Below, piece by piece: positions 26,744-36,389 of a stretch of 40,341 nucleotides of DNA. The stretch lies in contig JBJFGR010000107.1 in the NCBI GenBank assembly GCA_051892875.1, positions 1 to 40,341 of the forward strand, read 5' to 3'. How positions within the stretch are numbered: position 1 is the stretch's first letter; each line of letters starts with the position of its first letter. Below the pieces are notes generated by a model. It had not been told where the DNA came from. It did no database searches and was given only the letters and a program-made list of their open reading frames with translations. This DNA is from JBJFGR01 sp051892875. Its GTDB lineage: Bacteria; Pseudomonadota; Gammaproteobacteria; Enterobacterales; Succinivibrionaceae. The position numbers and the translations under genes were made by a program.

Positions 26744-26759
26744 ACGAAAACGTTTTCAC
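26744..26759. promoter_or_regulatory. LacI/PurR-family operator-like palindrome
   Basis: ACGAAAACGTTTTCAC contains the perfect 12-bp palindrome GAAAACGTTTTC (26746-26757) with the central CG typical of LacI-family sites. It agrees with the E. coli PurR box ACGCAAACGTTTTCGT at 13 of 16 positions. It overlaps the predicted -35 of the minus-strand promoter at 26725-26720, a position suited to repression. The regulator is not in the window. Confidence 0.55.
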
Positions 26760-26920
26760 ACAATCTTAAATAAGTGATATAGATTACATAGTTAACCACT
26801 TTCTCTGTTTGGAGACTGTATAGATAAATTGGCATAATATTAAGTTTATTGTATAATTAATGCTACATTATTAATATTTTATTTCGATATTAATTTATAC
26901 AACCAATAGCTTGTAGTTTT

Positions 26921-26949
26921 AATTAAATTAAATTAAATTAAATTAAATT
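26921..26949. repeat. AATTA pentanucleotide tandem repeat
   Basis: Five full AATTA units plus AATT in a row, ending about 35 bp before the ATG of the next gene. It lies just upstream of TAATAT/TATAAA sequences that could be the -10. Non-triplet repeats in a promoter can change spacing by slippage. Confidence 0.9.
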
Positions 26950-26983
26950 TACTTTAATATTTATAAAAAATATAGAGAAAATA

Positions 26984-27580
26984 ATGGAATTAACAGAAAT
27001 CTTTAATAAAGAGTTGCATGATAAATCTATAAAAATTTGGAATGATGAAAATATAGCAACATTGACAGTAATACTTGCTAAAAAAATTTATGCTGCACTT
27101 ATGGAAAAATCATGTGAAGTAGATGATTCTGAAAAGCTTCCTCTAGCCTTAAAAATTGGTTCTTATAGAACAAAACATTGTGGAATATCTATTGATGAAT
27201 TACATCTTATTCATATAGGAATATACCAACATTGCCAATTACTAAGCTATTTTAAAATAGAAGATCAAAATGAAAAATCTGAAAAAATATCAGAATATGC
27301 ATCTAGCATTTTTTCGAAATTTTGGGATTTAGATGACAAAACATCAAAAACACTCTCACAAATGACAAATAGTGTAATATTAGAAATATTTAAGAATGGT
27401 GTAAATCTAGATTACTCAACAGAAATACAGGTATTTAATAATGATGTGATGAGTATAAACCAATACTATTTAATTTTAAAAAGAGTATTAAATAACAATA
27501 AATTAGCAAATAATCTAAGCGTTTTAGAAGCAATTTGTTTAACGCAATCATTAATAACAACAGTAGCCGAAAAAAAATAG
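26984..27580 (+). CDS. Hypothetical cytoplasmic helical protein
   Basis: Not recognised. 198 residues, no signal peptide or membrane helix, apparently all-helical, with Cys/His scattered (KHCGISIDELHLIHIGIYQHCQ at about 64-85). AGAG six to seven bases before the ATG is an acceptable ribosome site. The promoter region carries the AATTA repeat. It stands alone between the CDF gene and a minus-strand periplasmic protein. Length and composition give no family. Confidence 0.6.
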   Translation: MELTEIFNKELHDKSIKIWNDENIATLTVILAKKIYAALMEKSCEVDDSEKLPLALKIGSYRTKHCGISIDELHLIHIGIYQHCQLLSYFKIEDQNEKSEKISEYASSIFSKFWDLDDKTSKTLSQMTNSVILEIFKNGVNLDYSTEIQVFNNDVMSINQYYLILKRVLNNNKLANNLSVLEAICLTQSLITTVAEKK

Positions 27581-27749
27581 ATATAAAACACTTTACATTA
27601 AATAGAATCCATAAATACACCTAATTAGTAAGTTTAAAAATAAAACAAATAAAATATTTTCTTATTAAGGGTATTTAACATTTAACTTTTACCTATCAAT
27701 TAATAAATAATCTTAGTTGAATTAATAGATATATACATTAGAAGCAAAT

Positions 27750-28268
27750 TTATTTATAAAAGGCGCAATTTTTTTTCAATAATTTTTCCATATAAGTCAA
27801 TAGTCCTAATCTTTTAAAACCAATCAATTCTTTATCTGAAAACTCATATAAAAAATAGGACTTATAAACTTTTTTATTTGTCAAATAAAATCCCTGTATA
27901 CTGCCACTACCATTAAAACAAATAGCTTTTAAAAAATAATCTCCATTTGTTACATTTATAGGGTAACTGTGTGCATTACCTTTACTATCTATAGATGTTA
28001 CCACACAACCTTTTTTCTGATACGCCTTAAATCTATTTACAAAATCCTCAAAAGATGGCTTAGAAATACCCTCAACAGAAACCTGAAATTCTTTGGGATG
28101 TTGGTCATCTAGATCAATTGAACAAATTGGCTCACCTAAAAATTCCCCACTAGAAACTGATAATTTATGTCCATTATACTCAAATTCAGATGAAGATTCG
28201 CTCAAATCAGCCGCCTGAACAGTTATTCCAGATAATATAAAAATAGAATACAAAAATAAACTTTTCAA
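27750..28268 (-). CDS. Hypothetical periplasmic protein
   Basis: Not recognised. 172 residues with a clear signal peptide (SLFLYSIFILSGITVQA, cut before ADLSESS). The mature part is small and mostly beta, with four Cys (including CSID, KGCVV, AICF and KKNC) that could form disulfides. The start is a TTG: GGAAGAG sits at good distance and the signal peptide begins at once, so no other start is possible. It is separated from carB by a strong terminator and so is transcribed on its own. Confidence 0.7.
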   Translation of the reverse strand: MKSLFLYSIFILSGITVQAADLSESSSEFEYNGHKLSVSSGEFLGEPICSIDLDDQHPKEFQVSVEGISKPSFEDFVNRFKAYQKKGCVVTSIDSKGNAHSYPINVTNGDYFLKAICFNGSGSIQGFYLTNKKVYKSYFLYEFSDKELIGFKRLGLLTYMEKLLKKNCAFYK

Positions 28269-28378
28269 AACTCTTCCAAAACGTTATTAAATCACATAGA
28301 AATAATATTACCATTCTATCAAAAAGCTTTCAATAAATTTAATATCAAAGATATCCTCCTAACTAAAAAAACACAAAA

Positions 28379-28404
28379 AAAAGACTTGCACATGCAAGTC
28401 TTTT
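28379..28404 (-). terminator. Strong intrinsic terminator of carAB
   Basis: AAAAGACTTGCA (28379-28390) and TGCAAGTCTTTT (28393-28404) form a near-perfect stem 19 nt past the carB stop. On the minus strand it is followed by an unbroken U-run (A's at 28375-28382 on the plus strand). Confidence 0.92.
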
Positions 28405-28422
28405 TACTTTATAAAAAAAGTA

Positions 28423-31400
28423 TTACTTCTTTATATTTAAACCACTATGTACTAACGCGTGTAAGTCTTGAAGTGAATTAACAGAAGCTGTTTCGTCAAC
28501 ACTATTATCATTAGCCATACAAGTTGCTTCAGCTGCATTTAAAGTTGTAACATAAGTTACCTTATATTGCAAAGCCCCTTTACGAAGAGTCTTTGAATCT
28601 TCAATTGCTTGACGCCCTTCTGTTGTATTAATGATATAGTTATATTCACCACTTTTCATATAATCAAGAATATTAGGTCTACCTTCATAAACCTTCTTAA
28701 CGTGACGACATTCAATGCCAGCGCCCTTAAGTACTTGATAGGTACCATGTGTTGCATCAATCACAAATCCTTCAGCAATCAGTCTTCTGCCTAATTCAGG
28801 AAGACGATGTTTATCTGAATTTCTTACAGATAATAACACTTTACCATTCTTCTGAATACGAGCACTAGCACCCATTTGAGCCTTAGCAAAAGCTTCTGGG
28901 AAAGAGGAACCTACACCCATAACTTCACCAGTAGATCTCATTTCAGGTCCTAATAAAGGATCTACCCCTGGGAACTTATTAAATGGTAAAACAACTTCCT
29001 TAACTGAGTAGTATGGAGGAATAACTTCCTTTGTAAAACCCTGTTCTTGTAAAGATTGCCCAACCATAATACGTGCAGCTACCTTAGCTAAAGGCACCCC
29101 TGTTGCCTTTGATACAAAAGGAACTGTACGCGCAGCACGCGGATTTACTTCAATTAAGTAAACTTGGTTATCTCTTACTGCGAACTGGGTATTCATTAAA
29201 CCAACAACTCCCAATTCTAAAGCTAACTTACGAACTTGATCTCGGATTACATCTTGTACTTCTTTTGATAGTTTGTAAGGAGGTAATGAACAACTAGAAT
29301 CCCCAGAGTGAATACCACACTGTTCAATATGTTCCATAATACCACCGATAACAACATCTTTACCATCGCATACAGCATCAACGTCTACTTCGGTAGCACT
29401 ATCTAAGAACTTATCTAATAATACAGGAGATTCATTAGATACCTTTACAGCTTCTTTGAAATAACGACGTAAATCAATTTCGTCATACACAATTTCCATT
29501 GCTCGACCACCAAGTACATATGAAGGTCTTACAACTAAAGGATATGTGATTTCAGATGCACACTGTACTGCTTCTTCTAATGTAAACACTGTGGCGTTCT
29601 TTGGTTGTAATAAATGTAAACGATTTACAGCCTGCTGGAAACGTTCACGATCTTCCGCTCTATCAATAGCATCTGGTGAAGTACCAATAATTGGAACCCC
29701 TGCTTTTTCCAAAGCTAATGCTAGTTTTAACGGAGTCTGACCACCAAATTGAACAATAACGCCATCAGGATTTTCAACACGTACAATTTCGAGAACATCT
29801 TCTAAGGTTACAGGTTCAAAATATAATCTATCTGAAGTGTCGTAATCTGTAGAAACTGTTTCAGGATTACAGTTTACCATGATTGTTTCATAACCATCAG
29901 CTCGAAGTGCTAAAGCCGCATGAACACAACAGTAGTCAAATTCAATACCTTGACCGATTCTGTTTGGACCACCACCCAAAATCATAATCTTCTTCTTATT
30001 AGTATCTTCAACTTCTGATTCTTCATCATAAGAGGAATACATATAAGCTGTATTAGTTGAGAATTCAGCAGCACAAGTATCAACACGCTTGTAAACTGGT
30101 AGAACACCTAAACGATTACGTAATTTACGAACTTCTCTTTCTTTAATACCTAATAACTTTCCAATACGAATATCAGAGAATCCCTTACGCTTAATGAAAC
30201 GCATAAAGTCTTCATCAATTTCAGAAATACCAACTTCTGAAATCTTCTTTTCTATTTGGATCAATTCTTCAATTTGTACTAAGAACCATGGATCAATACC
30301 AGTTAAATCGTTAACCTCCTCCATAGTCATACCGATACGGAACGCATCAGCTAAATACCAAATTCTATGAGAACCAGCTTCTTGTAATTCATGTTCAATA
30401 ATTGTACGAGCATTTGCATCACTTAACTTAATTTCAGGATCCAAACCACTCTTTCCAATTTCCAAACCTCTCAAAGCTTTTTGTAATGATTCTTGGAAGT
30501 TTCTACCAATAGCCATTACTTCACCAACTGACTTCATTTGTGTTGTCAATCGATCATTTGCTTGAGCAAACTTTTCAAAGTTGAAGCGAGGTACTTTAGT
30601 TACTACATAGTCAATAGATGGTTCAAATGATGCTGGGGTCTTTCCACCAGTAATATCATTGTGTAATTCATCCAACGTATAACCAACAGCCAGTTTAGCA
30701 GCAATCTTAGCAATAGGGAAACCTGTTGCTTTTGATGCCAATGCAGATGAACGAGAAACGCGCGGGTTCATTTCAATGATTACCATACGTCCATCTTTTG
30801 GATTAATACCAAACTGCACGTTAGAACCACCAGTTTCAACACCTATCTCTCTTAAAACTGCCATAGAAGCATCACGCATAATCTGATATTCTTTATCAGT
30901 TAATGTTTGTGCAGGAGCAACAGTTATAGAATCACCAGTATGAATCCCCATAGGGTCAAAATTTTCGATTGAACATACAATAATACAGTTGTCGTTTTTA
31001 TCGCGAACAACCTCCATTTCGTATTCTTTCCAACCTATTAAAGACTCATCAATTAATAATTCATGAGTTGGTGATAAATCTAAACCTCTATTACAAATTT
31101 CTTCAAATTCATCAGGATTATATGCAATACCACCGCCTGAACCACCCATTGTAAATGACGGACGAATAATACATGGGAATCCAACTTCACTCTGAACTTT
31201 CCATGCTTCTTCCATACTATGAGCGATACCAGCTCTTGGGCATGATAACCCAATATTTTTCATTGCTTTATCGAAACGATCACGGTCTTCAGCTTTATCT
31301 ATTGCATCAGCTGTTGCACCAATCATTTCAACACCGAATTTATCAAGAACACCATTATTGGCTAAATCTAAAGCACAGTTTAATGCTGTCTGACCACCCA

Positions 31401-31668
31401 TAGTTGGTAAAATAGCATCTGGACGTTCTTTTTCAATAATTTTGCTAACTACTTGCCAATTAATCGGTTCAATATAGGTAGCATCAGCCATTTCAGGGTC
31501 AGTCATGATGGTAGCAGGATTTGAGTTTACTAGAATTACTCTATAACCTTCTTCCTTCAAAGCCTTACACGCTTGAGCACCTGAATAGTCAAATTCACAA
31601 GCTTGACCGATTACTATCGGACCAGCTCCAAGTATTAATATACTCTTTATATCTGTACGCTTTGCCAT
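28423..31668 (-). CDS. carB: Carbamoyl-phosphate synthase, large subunit
   Basis: Makes carbamoyl phosphate for pyrimidine and arginine synthesis with the CarA glutaminase. 1081 residues, normal for the large subunit. Two homologous ATP-grasp halves are visible. The first starts KSILILGAGPIVIGQACEFD, with TMGGQTALNCALDL and EMNPRVSRSSALASKATGFP. The second starts KKIMILGGGPNRIGQGIEFD, with QFGGQTPLKLAL and EVNPRAARTVPFVSKATGVP. The oligomerisation domain lies between them. The C-terminal allosteric MGS-like domain (about 940-1070) contains FVIDATHGTYQVLKGAGI. The ATG follows the carA stop directly (TAAATG), with AAGGAA upstream. Confidence 0.98.
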   Translation of the reverse strand: MAKRTDIKSILILGAGPIVIGQACEFDYSGAQACKALKEEGYRVILVNSNPATIMTDPEMADATYIEPINWQVVSKIIEKERPDAILPTMGGQTALNCALDLANNGVLDKFGVEMIGATADAIDKAEDRDRFDKAMKNIGLSCPRAGIAHSMEEAWKVQSEVGFPCIIRPSFTMGGSGGGIAYNPDEFEEICNRGLDLSPTHELLIDESLIGWKEYEMEVVRDKNDNCIIVCSIENFDPMGIHTGDSITVAPAQTLTDKEYQIMRDASMAVLREIGVETGGSNVQFGINPKDGRMVIIEMNPRVSRSSALASKATGFPIAKIAAKLAVGYTLDELHNDITGGKTPASFEPSIDYVVTKVPRFNFEKFAQANDRLTTQMKSVGEVMAIGRNFQESLQKALRGLEIGKSGLDPEIKLSDANARTIIEHELQEAGSHRIWYLADAFRIGMTMEEVNDLTGIDPWFLVQIEELIQIEKKISEVGISEIDEDFMRFIKRKGFSDIRIGKLLGIKEREVRKLRNRLGVLPVYKRVDTCAAEFSTNTAYMYSSYDEESEVEDTNKKKIMILGGGPNRIGQGIEFDYCCVHAALALRADGYETIMVNCNPETVSTDYDTSDRLYFEPVTLEDVLEIVRVENPDGVIVQFGGQTPLKLALALEKAGVPIIGTSPDAIDRAEDRERFQQAVNRLHLLQPKNATVFTLEEAVQCASEITYPLVVRPSYVLGGRAMEIVYDEIDLRRYFKEAVKVSNESPVLLDKFLDSATEVDVDAVCDGKDVVIGGIMEHIEQCGIHSGDSSCSLPPYKLSKEVQDVIRDQVRKLALELGVVGLMNTQFAVRDNQVYLIEVNPRAARTVPFVSKATGVPLAKVAARIMVGQSLQEQGFTKEVIPPYYSVKEVVLPFNKFPGVDPLLGPEMRSTGEVMGVGSSFPEAFAKAQMGASARIQKNGKVLLSVRNSDKHRLPELGRRLIAEGFVIDATHGTYQVLKGAGIECRHVKKVYEGRPNILDYMKSGEYNYIINTTEGRQAIEDSKTLRKGALQYKVTYVTTLNAAEATCMANDNSVDETASVNSLQDLHALVHSGLNIKK

Positions 31669-32811
31669 TTACTTTCCTTGACGATATTCCTTGATTAAAT
31701 CAATGAAATGGTCAAAAAGACCAGATGCATCATGAGGACCAGGACTAGCTTCAGGGTGTCCCTGGAAGCTGAATGCAGGTTTGTCTATACGATGCATACC
31801 CTGTAATGAACCATCAAATAAAGAAACATGAGTTACCTTTAAACAATTTGGTAATGTATCCTTATCAACTGCAAAACCATGGTTTTGTGATGTAATCATA
31901 ACAGTGTTATGTTCAACATCCTTAACTGGGTGATTAGCTCCATGATGACCAAACTTCATCTTAATAGTTTTGGCACCGCTAGCTAAACCTAATAACTGAT
32001 GACCTAAGCAGATACCAAATAAAGGGATCCCTTTATCTAAAAATACTTTTATAGCATTTTGTGCATATTCACATGGTTCAGGGTCACCTGGGCCATTTGA
32101 TAAAAACACCCCATCTGGATTTAAAGCAAAAACTTCTTCTGCTGATGTTGTTGCAGGAACTACAGTTAAATGACAACCTCTTTCAGCAAGCATTCTTAAG
32201 ATATTTCGCTTCGCACCAAAATCGTAAGCAACTACATGATACGGTAAATCTTTTGCTTCTTGTTTGTTATGACCTTTACCAAGCGTCCAAACACCTTCTG
32301 TCCACTCATATTTAGAGTTGCAAGTTACAACCTTGGCTAAATCCATACCCTTTAAACCAGGAAATTCCCTTGCTAAACGTAAAGCTTCTGCCTCATCCAA
32401 GTTGTCAGTTGTCATGATACAACCTGCTTGAGCGCCTTTTTCGCGTAAAATTCGGGTTAATTTACGTGTATCAATGTCACAGATACCGACTATATTATGA
32501 CTAACTAAGTAATCAGATAGGCTAGTTTTACTTCTAAAGTTAGAAGCTAACAGTGGTAAATCACGAATTACAAGTCCTTGAGCGTGAATCATAGAAGATT
32601 CTTCATCTTCAGGATTACAACCATAATTACCAATATGAGGATAAGTAAGTGTTACAATTTGTTTGGAATAGGAAGGATCAGTTAAGATTTCCTGATACCC
32701 TGTCATAGAGGTGTTAAAAACAACTTCACCGACAGCGCACCCTTTTGCGCCAAATGAAACACCTCTGAATACTGTGCCATCTTCTAACACGAGTAATGCA
32801 GAATGAGTCAA
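31669..32811 (-). CDS. carA: Carbamoyl-phosphate synthase, small (glutaminase) subunit
   Basis: 380 residues. The N-terminal CarA-specific domain (about 1-150) has VFNTSMTGYQEILTDPSY. The C-terminal class-I glutamine amidotransferase has FLSNGPGDP, the nucleophile elbow GICLGHQLLGLA and the catalytic FQGHPEASPGPHD. A GGAGG ribosome site lies before the ATG. TTGAGA followed by AT-rich sequence upstream is a weak promoter candidate. I did not find a clear PurR or ArgR box, although carAB is commonly under such control. Confidence 0.97.
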   Translation of the reverse strand: MTHSALLVLEDGTVFRGVSFGAKGCAVGEVVFNTSMTGYQEILTDPSYSKQIVTLTYPHIGNYGCNPEDEESSMIHAQGLVIRDLPLLASNFRSKTSLSDYLVSHNIVGICDIDTRKLTRILREKGAQAGCIMTTDNLDEAEALRLAREFPGLKGMDLAKVVTCNSKYEWTEGVWTLGKGHNKQEAKDLPYHVVAYDFGAKRNILRMLAERGCHLTVVPATTSAEEVFALNPDGVFLSNGPGDPEPCEYAQNAIKVFLDKGIPLFGICLGHQLLGLASGAKTIKMKFGHHGANHPVKDVEHNTVMITSQNHGFAVDKDTLPNCLKVTHVSLFDGSLQGMHRIDKPAFSFQGHPEASPGPHDASGLFDHFIDLIKEYRQGK

Positions 32812-33003
32812 GATGACCTCCAGAATAATTTACATTGAGACTAATCTTATTTAAATTCTTGCACTTGTTCTCAAAGATGCAAAAATTTTTGTTAAATTTT
32901 GTGTATTTTATACTATATTGCAAAATATTCAAGTCTTAAATTCTTATTCTTTTACATTAAAATTATTGACTTTTGATTTTTGAGATATTATAGAGGTTAT
33001 TTT

Positions 33004-34032
33004 ATGAGTAATGATGATTTGGCTACATCATTAAAAAATATGAAAAAAGTTATACCACTAATGGGAAAATACCGCATTCCTACAACACCTGAACATTATG
33101 CTGTTTGGTACACGTATGTCTCAAAAACGAATAGTGAACTTAACAAAAATTTAGATAGTATTTTAGAAAATGACGCCATATGTTCACCCACAACAAGTTC
33201 TGAACTTTATGAAAATTATATTGCCAATGATAATCAAAGAAATACAAATAAGCTAAAGAAAAGTCTTGAGGCGATGATTTTAGAATTAACAAATACTGTT
33301 GATGATACTATCAATGACACCTCAAAATTTGACAATATACTAAATAAAAATTTCAATCAATTGGAAAACTATAATGAAAACAGTTTATCAATCGATGACA
33401 TTATGCTTTTAGTAAATAATATCGTCACAAATTCTAAAAACATAAAAAGATCTACAAAACTCTTTACTGAAAAGTTAGTAAAAGCTCAATCTGAAATCAC
33501 ACGATTAAAACAAGAATTAGCAAAAGTTAAAGACGATTCCACAAGAGATGGGTTAACACAATTACTTAATAGAAAGTCTTTTGATTCTGAATTAAACCAG
33601 CTTATTAATAATGGCGTTAACTTTGCTTTAATTATGGTAGACATTGATCACTTTAAAGTAATAAACGACACTTACGGTCATGTTATAGGTGATCAAGCTT
33701 TAAAAGGAATCTCTAAAGTATTAAAGGATAGAATACAAAATATAGGTCATGTTTATAGATATGGTGGCGAAGAAATCTCTATTCTTCTTCCTAATAAATC
33801 CTTATCTATAGCCATAAAAATTGCGGATGTATGTCGTACTAATATCGAAAAAATAACAATACGCGATCAAAAAAATAACACTAGCCTTAAATGTGTAACA
33901 GCCTCTTTTGGTGTTGCTACATTTAATAATGGAGAAACCGCTGAACAAATCATTAAGAAGGCTGATTCACAGCTTTATCAAGCAAAAAAATTAGGAAGAA
34001 ACAGAGTAATGCCTATGGTAGGTTTTAGCTAA
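33004..34032 (+). CDS. Diguanylate cyclase, GGEEI variant
   Basis: 342 residues from the ATG at 33004 (AGAGG seven bases upstream); a longer frame begins at TTG 32980 but has no ribosome site. An N-terminal helical sensor-like region (about 1-150) contains the recurrent VPxxPxxYAVWYxYV-type motif, here IPTTPEHYAVWYTYVS. A coiled linker (about 145-175) follows, then the GGDEF domain (about 180-342): TRDGLTQLLNRKSF, the metal Asp in MVDIDHFKVINDTYGH, and the active loop YRYGGEEISIL. The GGEEF has become GGEEI. The upstream RxxD product-inhibition site is missing (QNIG in its place). It makes cyclic di-GMP if active. No membrane helix, so it is cytoplasmic. Confidence 0.9.
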   Translation: MSNDDLATSLKNMKKVIPLMGKYRIPTTPEHYAVWYTYVSKTNSELNKNLDSILENDAICSPTTSSELYENYIANDNQRNTNKLKKSLEAMILELTNTVDDTINDTSKFDNILNKNFNQLENYNENSLSIDDIMLLVNNIVTNSKNIKRSTKLFTEKLVKAQSEITRLKQELAKVKDDSTRDGLTQLLNRKSFDSELNQLINNGVNFALIMVDIDHFKVINDTYGHVIGDQALKGISKVLKDRIQNIGHVYRYGGEEISILLPNKSLSIAIKIADVCRTNIEKITIRDQKNNTSLKCVTASFGVATFNNGETAEQIIKKADSQLYQAKKLGRNRVMPMVGFS

Positions 34033-34175
34033 TCTTACTCGTATCATATCCTATGATAAAAGATTTTTTTGTTGAAAGATATTATTTTTCTTGATTCAAA
34101 ATGTAAAATAATGCTTTCATTCAATAACTTTATACAAAAAATCAGATAAAATCTCATTCAAATTTTTCATCAAAA

Positions 34176-35885
34176 TCATTCTTTATAATATACTGCAACA
34201 GCTCGATTTTCATATAAAATATAAGTTTTTAAAGGAATCTCTTCAAAAAATTCTATACAATCACCTAATTGTAACTTCTTTATACATATATCAAAGTTAT
34301 AATATATTTCAATTCTTTCATTTGTATCAATATTTGTTATTATAAAATGGTTCAATTCATCATTATATAATACTTTCTTATTCCAAGAATAAACCATAAG
34401 AATTTTTTTTATAAATTCTAATTGATATGAATTTTTATATAAAGACAACTGATCTCCTAGCATAAAAATTCCGTTTGAAAGCAATATAGTACATAAATGT
34501 AATTTATAATCATAAAAATCTGCTTTTTGATTATTTAAATCAAAAAGACATAAACAATCAGGATCATTTAACCAAAGTTCACGATTCATCCATAATCTAT
34601 AACGCTGTTCATTGGCTAGTTGAGCAAATCTTTTAACATTACGTTCAACATCATCAGTTATACGCATTCCGTGAAACAAACCAAGAGATGGCCACATAGG
34701 TGCATTACACCCAAGAATAAAAGCATCATCACCAACAACAGTATTAATTATTTCCATACCTAAACGATAGTTTTCAATTCTTGATATACCACTTTTAAAA
34801 CGTAGCCCCTTAATTGCTCCCCACGCACAAGCATCTAGCTTGAAATATTTTATATTAAGTTCTTTGTAAAAATAGGTAAAAACCTTTTTAATATATTCTT
34901 GAACTTCTTCATTTGAAAAATCCAACATATACCAAGGTGTTTCTCTCCAACCTTGATAATATACCTGGTCTGAACTAACCACATTACCATCTTTATCCTT
35001 TGCAAAATACTCAGGATGGTTTTTAAATAATTCAGAATCTTTACTTGCTATAAACGGCGCTACCCATATAGCAGGTTCTTTACCCTTCTGTTTAATAACA
35101 TCAACAACATGTTTTAAACCTAAAGGGAATTTATCTCCTGGTATTAACCAATCGCCAATATGTTTCTGATATCCATCATCAATCTGTAGAAAATCTAAAT
35201 TTACGTTATAATCTTTGAAATAATCCATATTATTTAGATTATCAAAAATATCATTACAAGAAACATTTGCATAAAACCAATACCATGAACACCAACCTTT
35301 GGGAGTTGTTTCTAAGTAATTTAGTTTTTTGTGATGTTTATTAAGATATATCGCAAATATCTTTAATAAATTCTGCCGACTACTATCTTCTAAAACCAAA
35401 AAATATTCTGAAATAAAATAATTCTCATTTTTATTGAACTCATTACCCTCAAGCAAAATAGATATTTCTATAGAACCATCAGGAAATACTAAAAACTGTC
35501 CTACATGACTAAATGAAGATGAAAAACCGACAAGAACCCATTTTAATTCAAATCTATTATAATAAATAATATAGTTATAAGCAGTTTTACCATTTGTTTC
35601 ATTTTTCTCTAGGCAATAAGGATACTCATCATCAGGACAACGCCCCACATTTCTAAAATTTCTAAATGTTCCAGATCGCTGAGAAAGCATTTGAAAACCT
35701 TCTCCATAAACCAAAGTATCAGGATCTGCTACAATATCTTTAAATAAAACTAACTTCTCACCAACACAAACACTTTTGGGGATTAGAAAAACAATTTCCG
35801 ATCTATCTACTTCTGCAATTTTTATACTTTTTTTTTCTGAGAAACTTTTTATACTTTCTAATAAAGTTGTAGCATCCATTAACAT
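34176..35885 (-). CDS. Alpha-galactosidase, GH36-type
   Basis: 569 residues, close to compact bacterial GH36 enzymes such as the roughly 550-residue Thermotoga form. An N-terminal beta-sandwich (about 1-190) precedes the barrel, which opens with GWCSWYWFYANVS. LDFLQIDDGYQKHIGDW, WVAPFIASKDS and the nucleophile region YFKLDACAWG at about 345 follow. RITDDVERN at about 405 carries the likely acid/base Asp. A short beta domain closes the protein. It releases alpha-linked galactose from raffinose-type sugars. No signal peptide, so cytoplasmic, implying an uptake system elsewhere. GGGGG lies four bases before the ATG at 35885; a second ATG six bases on is equally possible. Confidence 0.85.
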   Translation of the reverse strand: MLMDATTLLESIKSFSEKKSIKIAEVDRSEIVFLIPKSVCVGEKLVLFKDIVADPDTLVYGEGFQMLSQRSGTFRNFRNVGRCPDDEYPYCLEKNETNGKTAYNYIIYYNRFELKWVLVGFSSSFSHVGQFLVFPDGSIEISILLEGNEFNKNENYFISEYFLVLEDSSRQNLLKIFAIYLNKHHKKLNYLETTPKGWCSWYWFYANVSCNDIFDNLNNMDYFKDYNVNLDFLQIDDGYQKHIGDWLIPGDKFPLGLKHVVDVIKQKGKEPAIWVAPFIASKDSELFKNHPEYFAKDKDGNVVSSDQVYYQGWRETPWYMLDFSNEEVQEYIKKVFTYFYKELNIKYFKLDACAWGAIKGLRFKSGISRIENYRLGMEIINTVVGDDAFILGCNAPMWPSLGLFHGMRITDDVERNVKRFAQLANEQRYRLWMNRELWLNDPDCLCLFDLNNQKADFYDYKLHLCTILLSNGIFMLGDQLSLYKNSYQLEFIKKILMVYSWNKKVLYNDELNHFIITNIDTNERIEIYYNFDICIKKLQLGDCIEFFEEIPLKTYILYENRAVAVYYKE

Positions 35886-36223
35886 TTAACCCCCAAAAAT
35901 CAAAAATAACTTAAATACAATAATATTTTAACTTTAAAATAATGATAATTGTTATATTTTTTTGATTTTGTGAGTTATCATGTTTTTTATATCTAATATA
36001 TCCTAAATTTTTGTAATTTGTTTCATAAAAACTTTAAAATCTTTAAAGATACTAATGTTTAATTTGAAAGCATTATGCATTGTTTTTTTAATACCAATTA
36101 ATACATAGTGGAATATATTCTTAATCTTTACTAGTTTTATTTTACTTTCTTAATCATATTTAACCTTTTTCTTTAATCAACCTTTATAACTATCTTTTTT
36201 ACAAACTTTCAAAGTTTTAACTC

Positions 36224-36301
36224 ATGTTAGATACTCCGAGGGTTATCTCATCAGTACGGTGACAGGAAAAAACAAAAATGGCTAATTCACTTTCCTAACA
36301 T
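36224..36301. other. Candidate folded element closed by a 7-bp stem
   Basis: ATGTTAG (36224-36230) pairs with CTAACAT (36295-36301). Inside, AGATA (36229-36233) can pair with TATCT (36244-36248) and AGGAAA (36264-36269) with TTTCCT (36291-36296); these partly compete with the closing stem. The segment is more GC-rich than its surroundings. No known riboswitch matched by eye. A decayed gene piece is the alternative. Confidence 0.25.
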
Positions 36302-36389
36302 CTGTATAGTCCGCAAATTCTGTATTTTTTATAATAAATCTTTCGCAAATTTGCTTAGTTATGCGTATTATACTTTGGGTTGTATATGT

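Larger units (their letters stand above)
26525..26983. other. 459-bp regulatory-looking gap
   Basis: Holds no gene I can support. It contains a minus-strand terminator, a LacI-family-like operator with an associated minus-strand promoter, and a pentanucleotide repeat; each is listed separately. A 61-codon minus frame at 26650-26835 lacks a ribosome site and a recognisable product. Confidence 0.6.

Noticed and set aside
26650..26835. 61-codon minus-strand ORF just before the terminator at 26611-26632
   Set aside because: No ribosome site, odd composition, and the LacI-like operator with its promoter lies inside it. The terminator is better explained by a short RNA starting near 26713.
32966..32994. 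TTGACT-17 bp-TATAGA promoter directly before the diguanylate cyclase
   Set aside because: The hexamers fit well, but the -10 overlaps the AGAGG ribosome site and would give an almost leaderless mRNA. It was not listed as the promoter.
34043..34057. Small hairpin ATCATA/TATGAT after the diguanylate cyclase
   Set aside because: A 6-bp all-A/T-rich stem with a 3-nt loop is too weak to call a terminator, though a T-run follows nearby.
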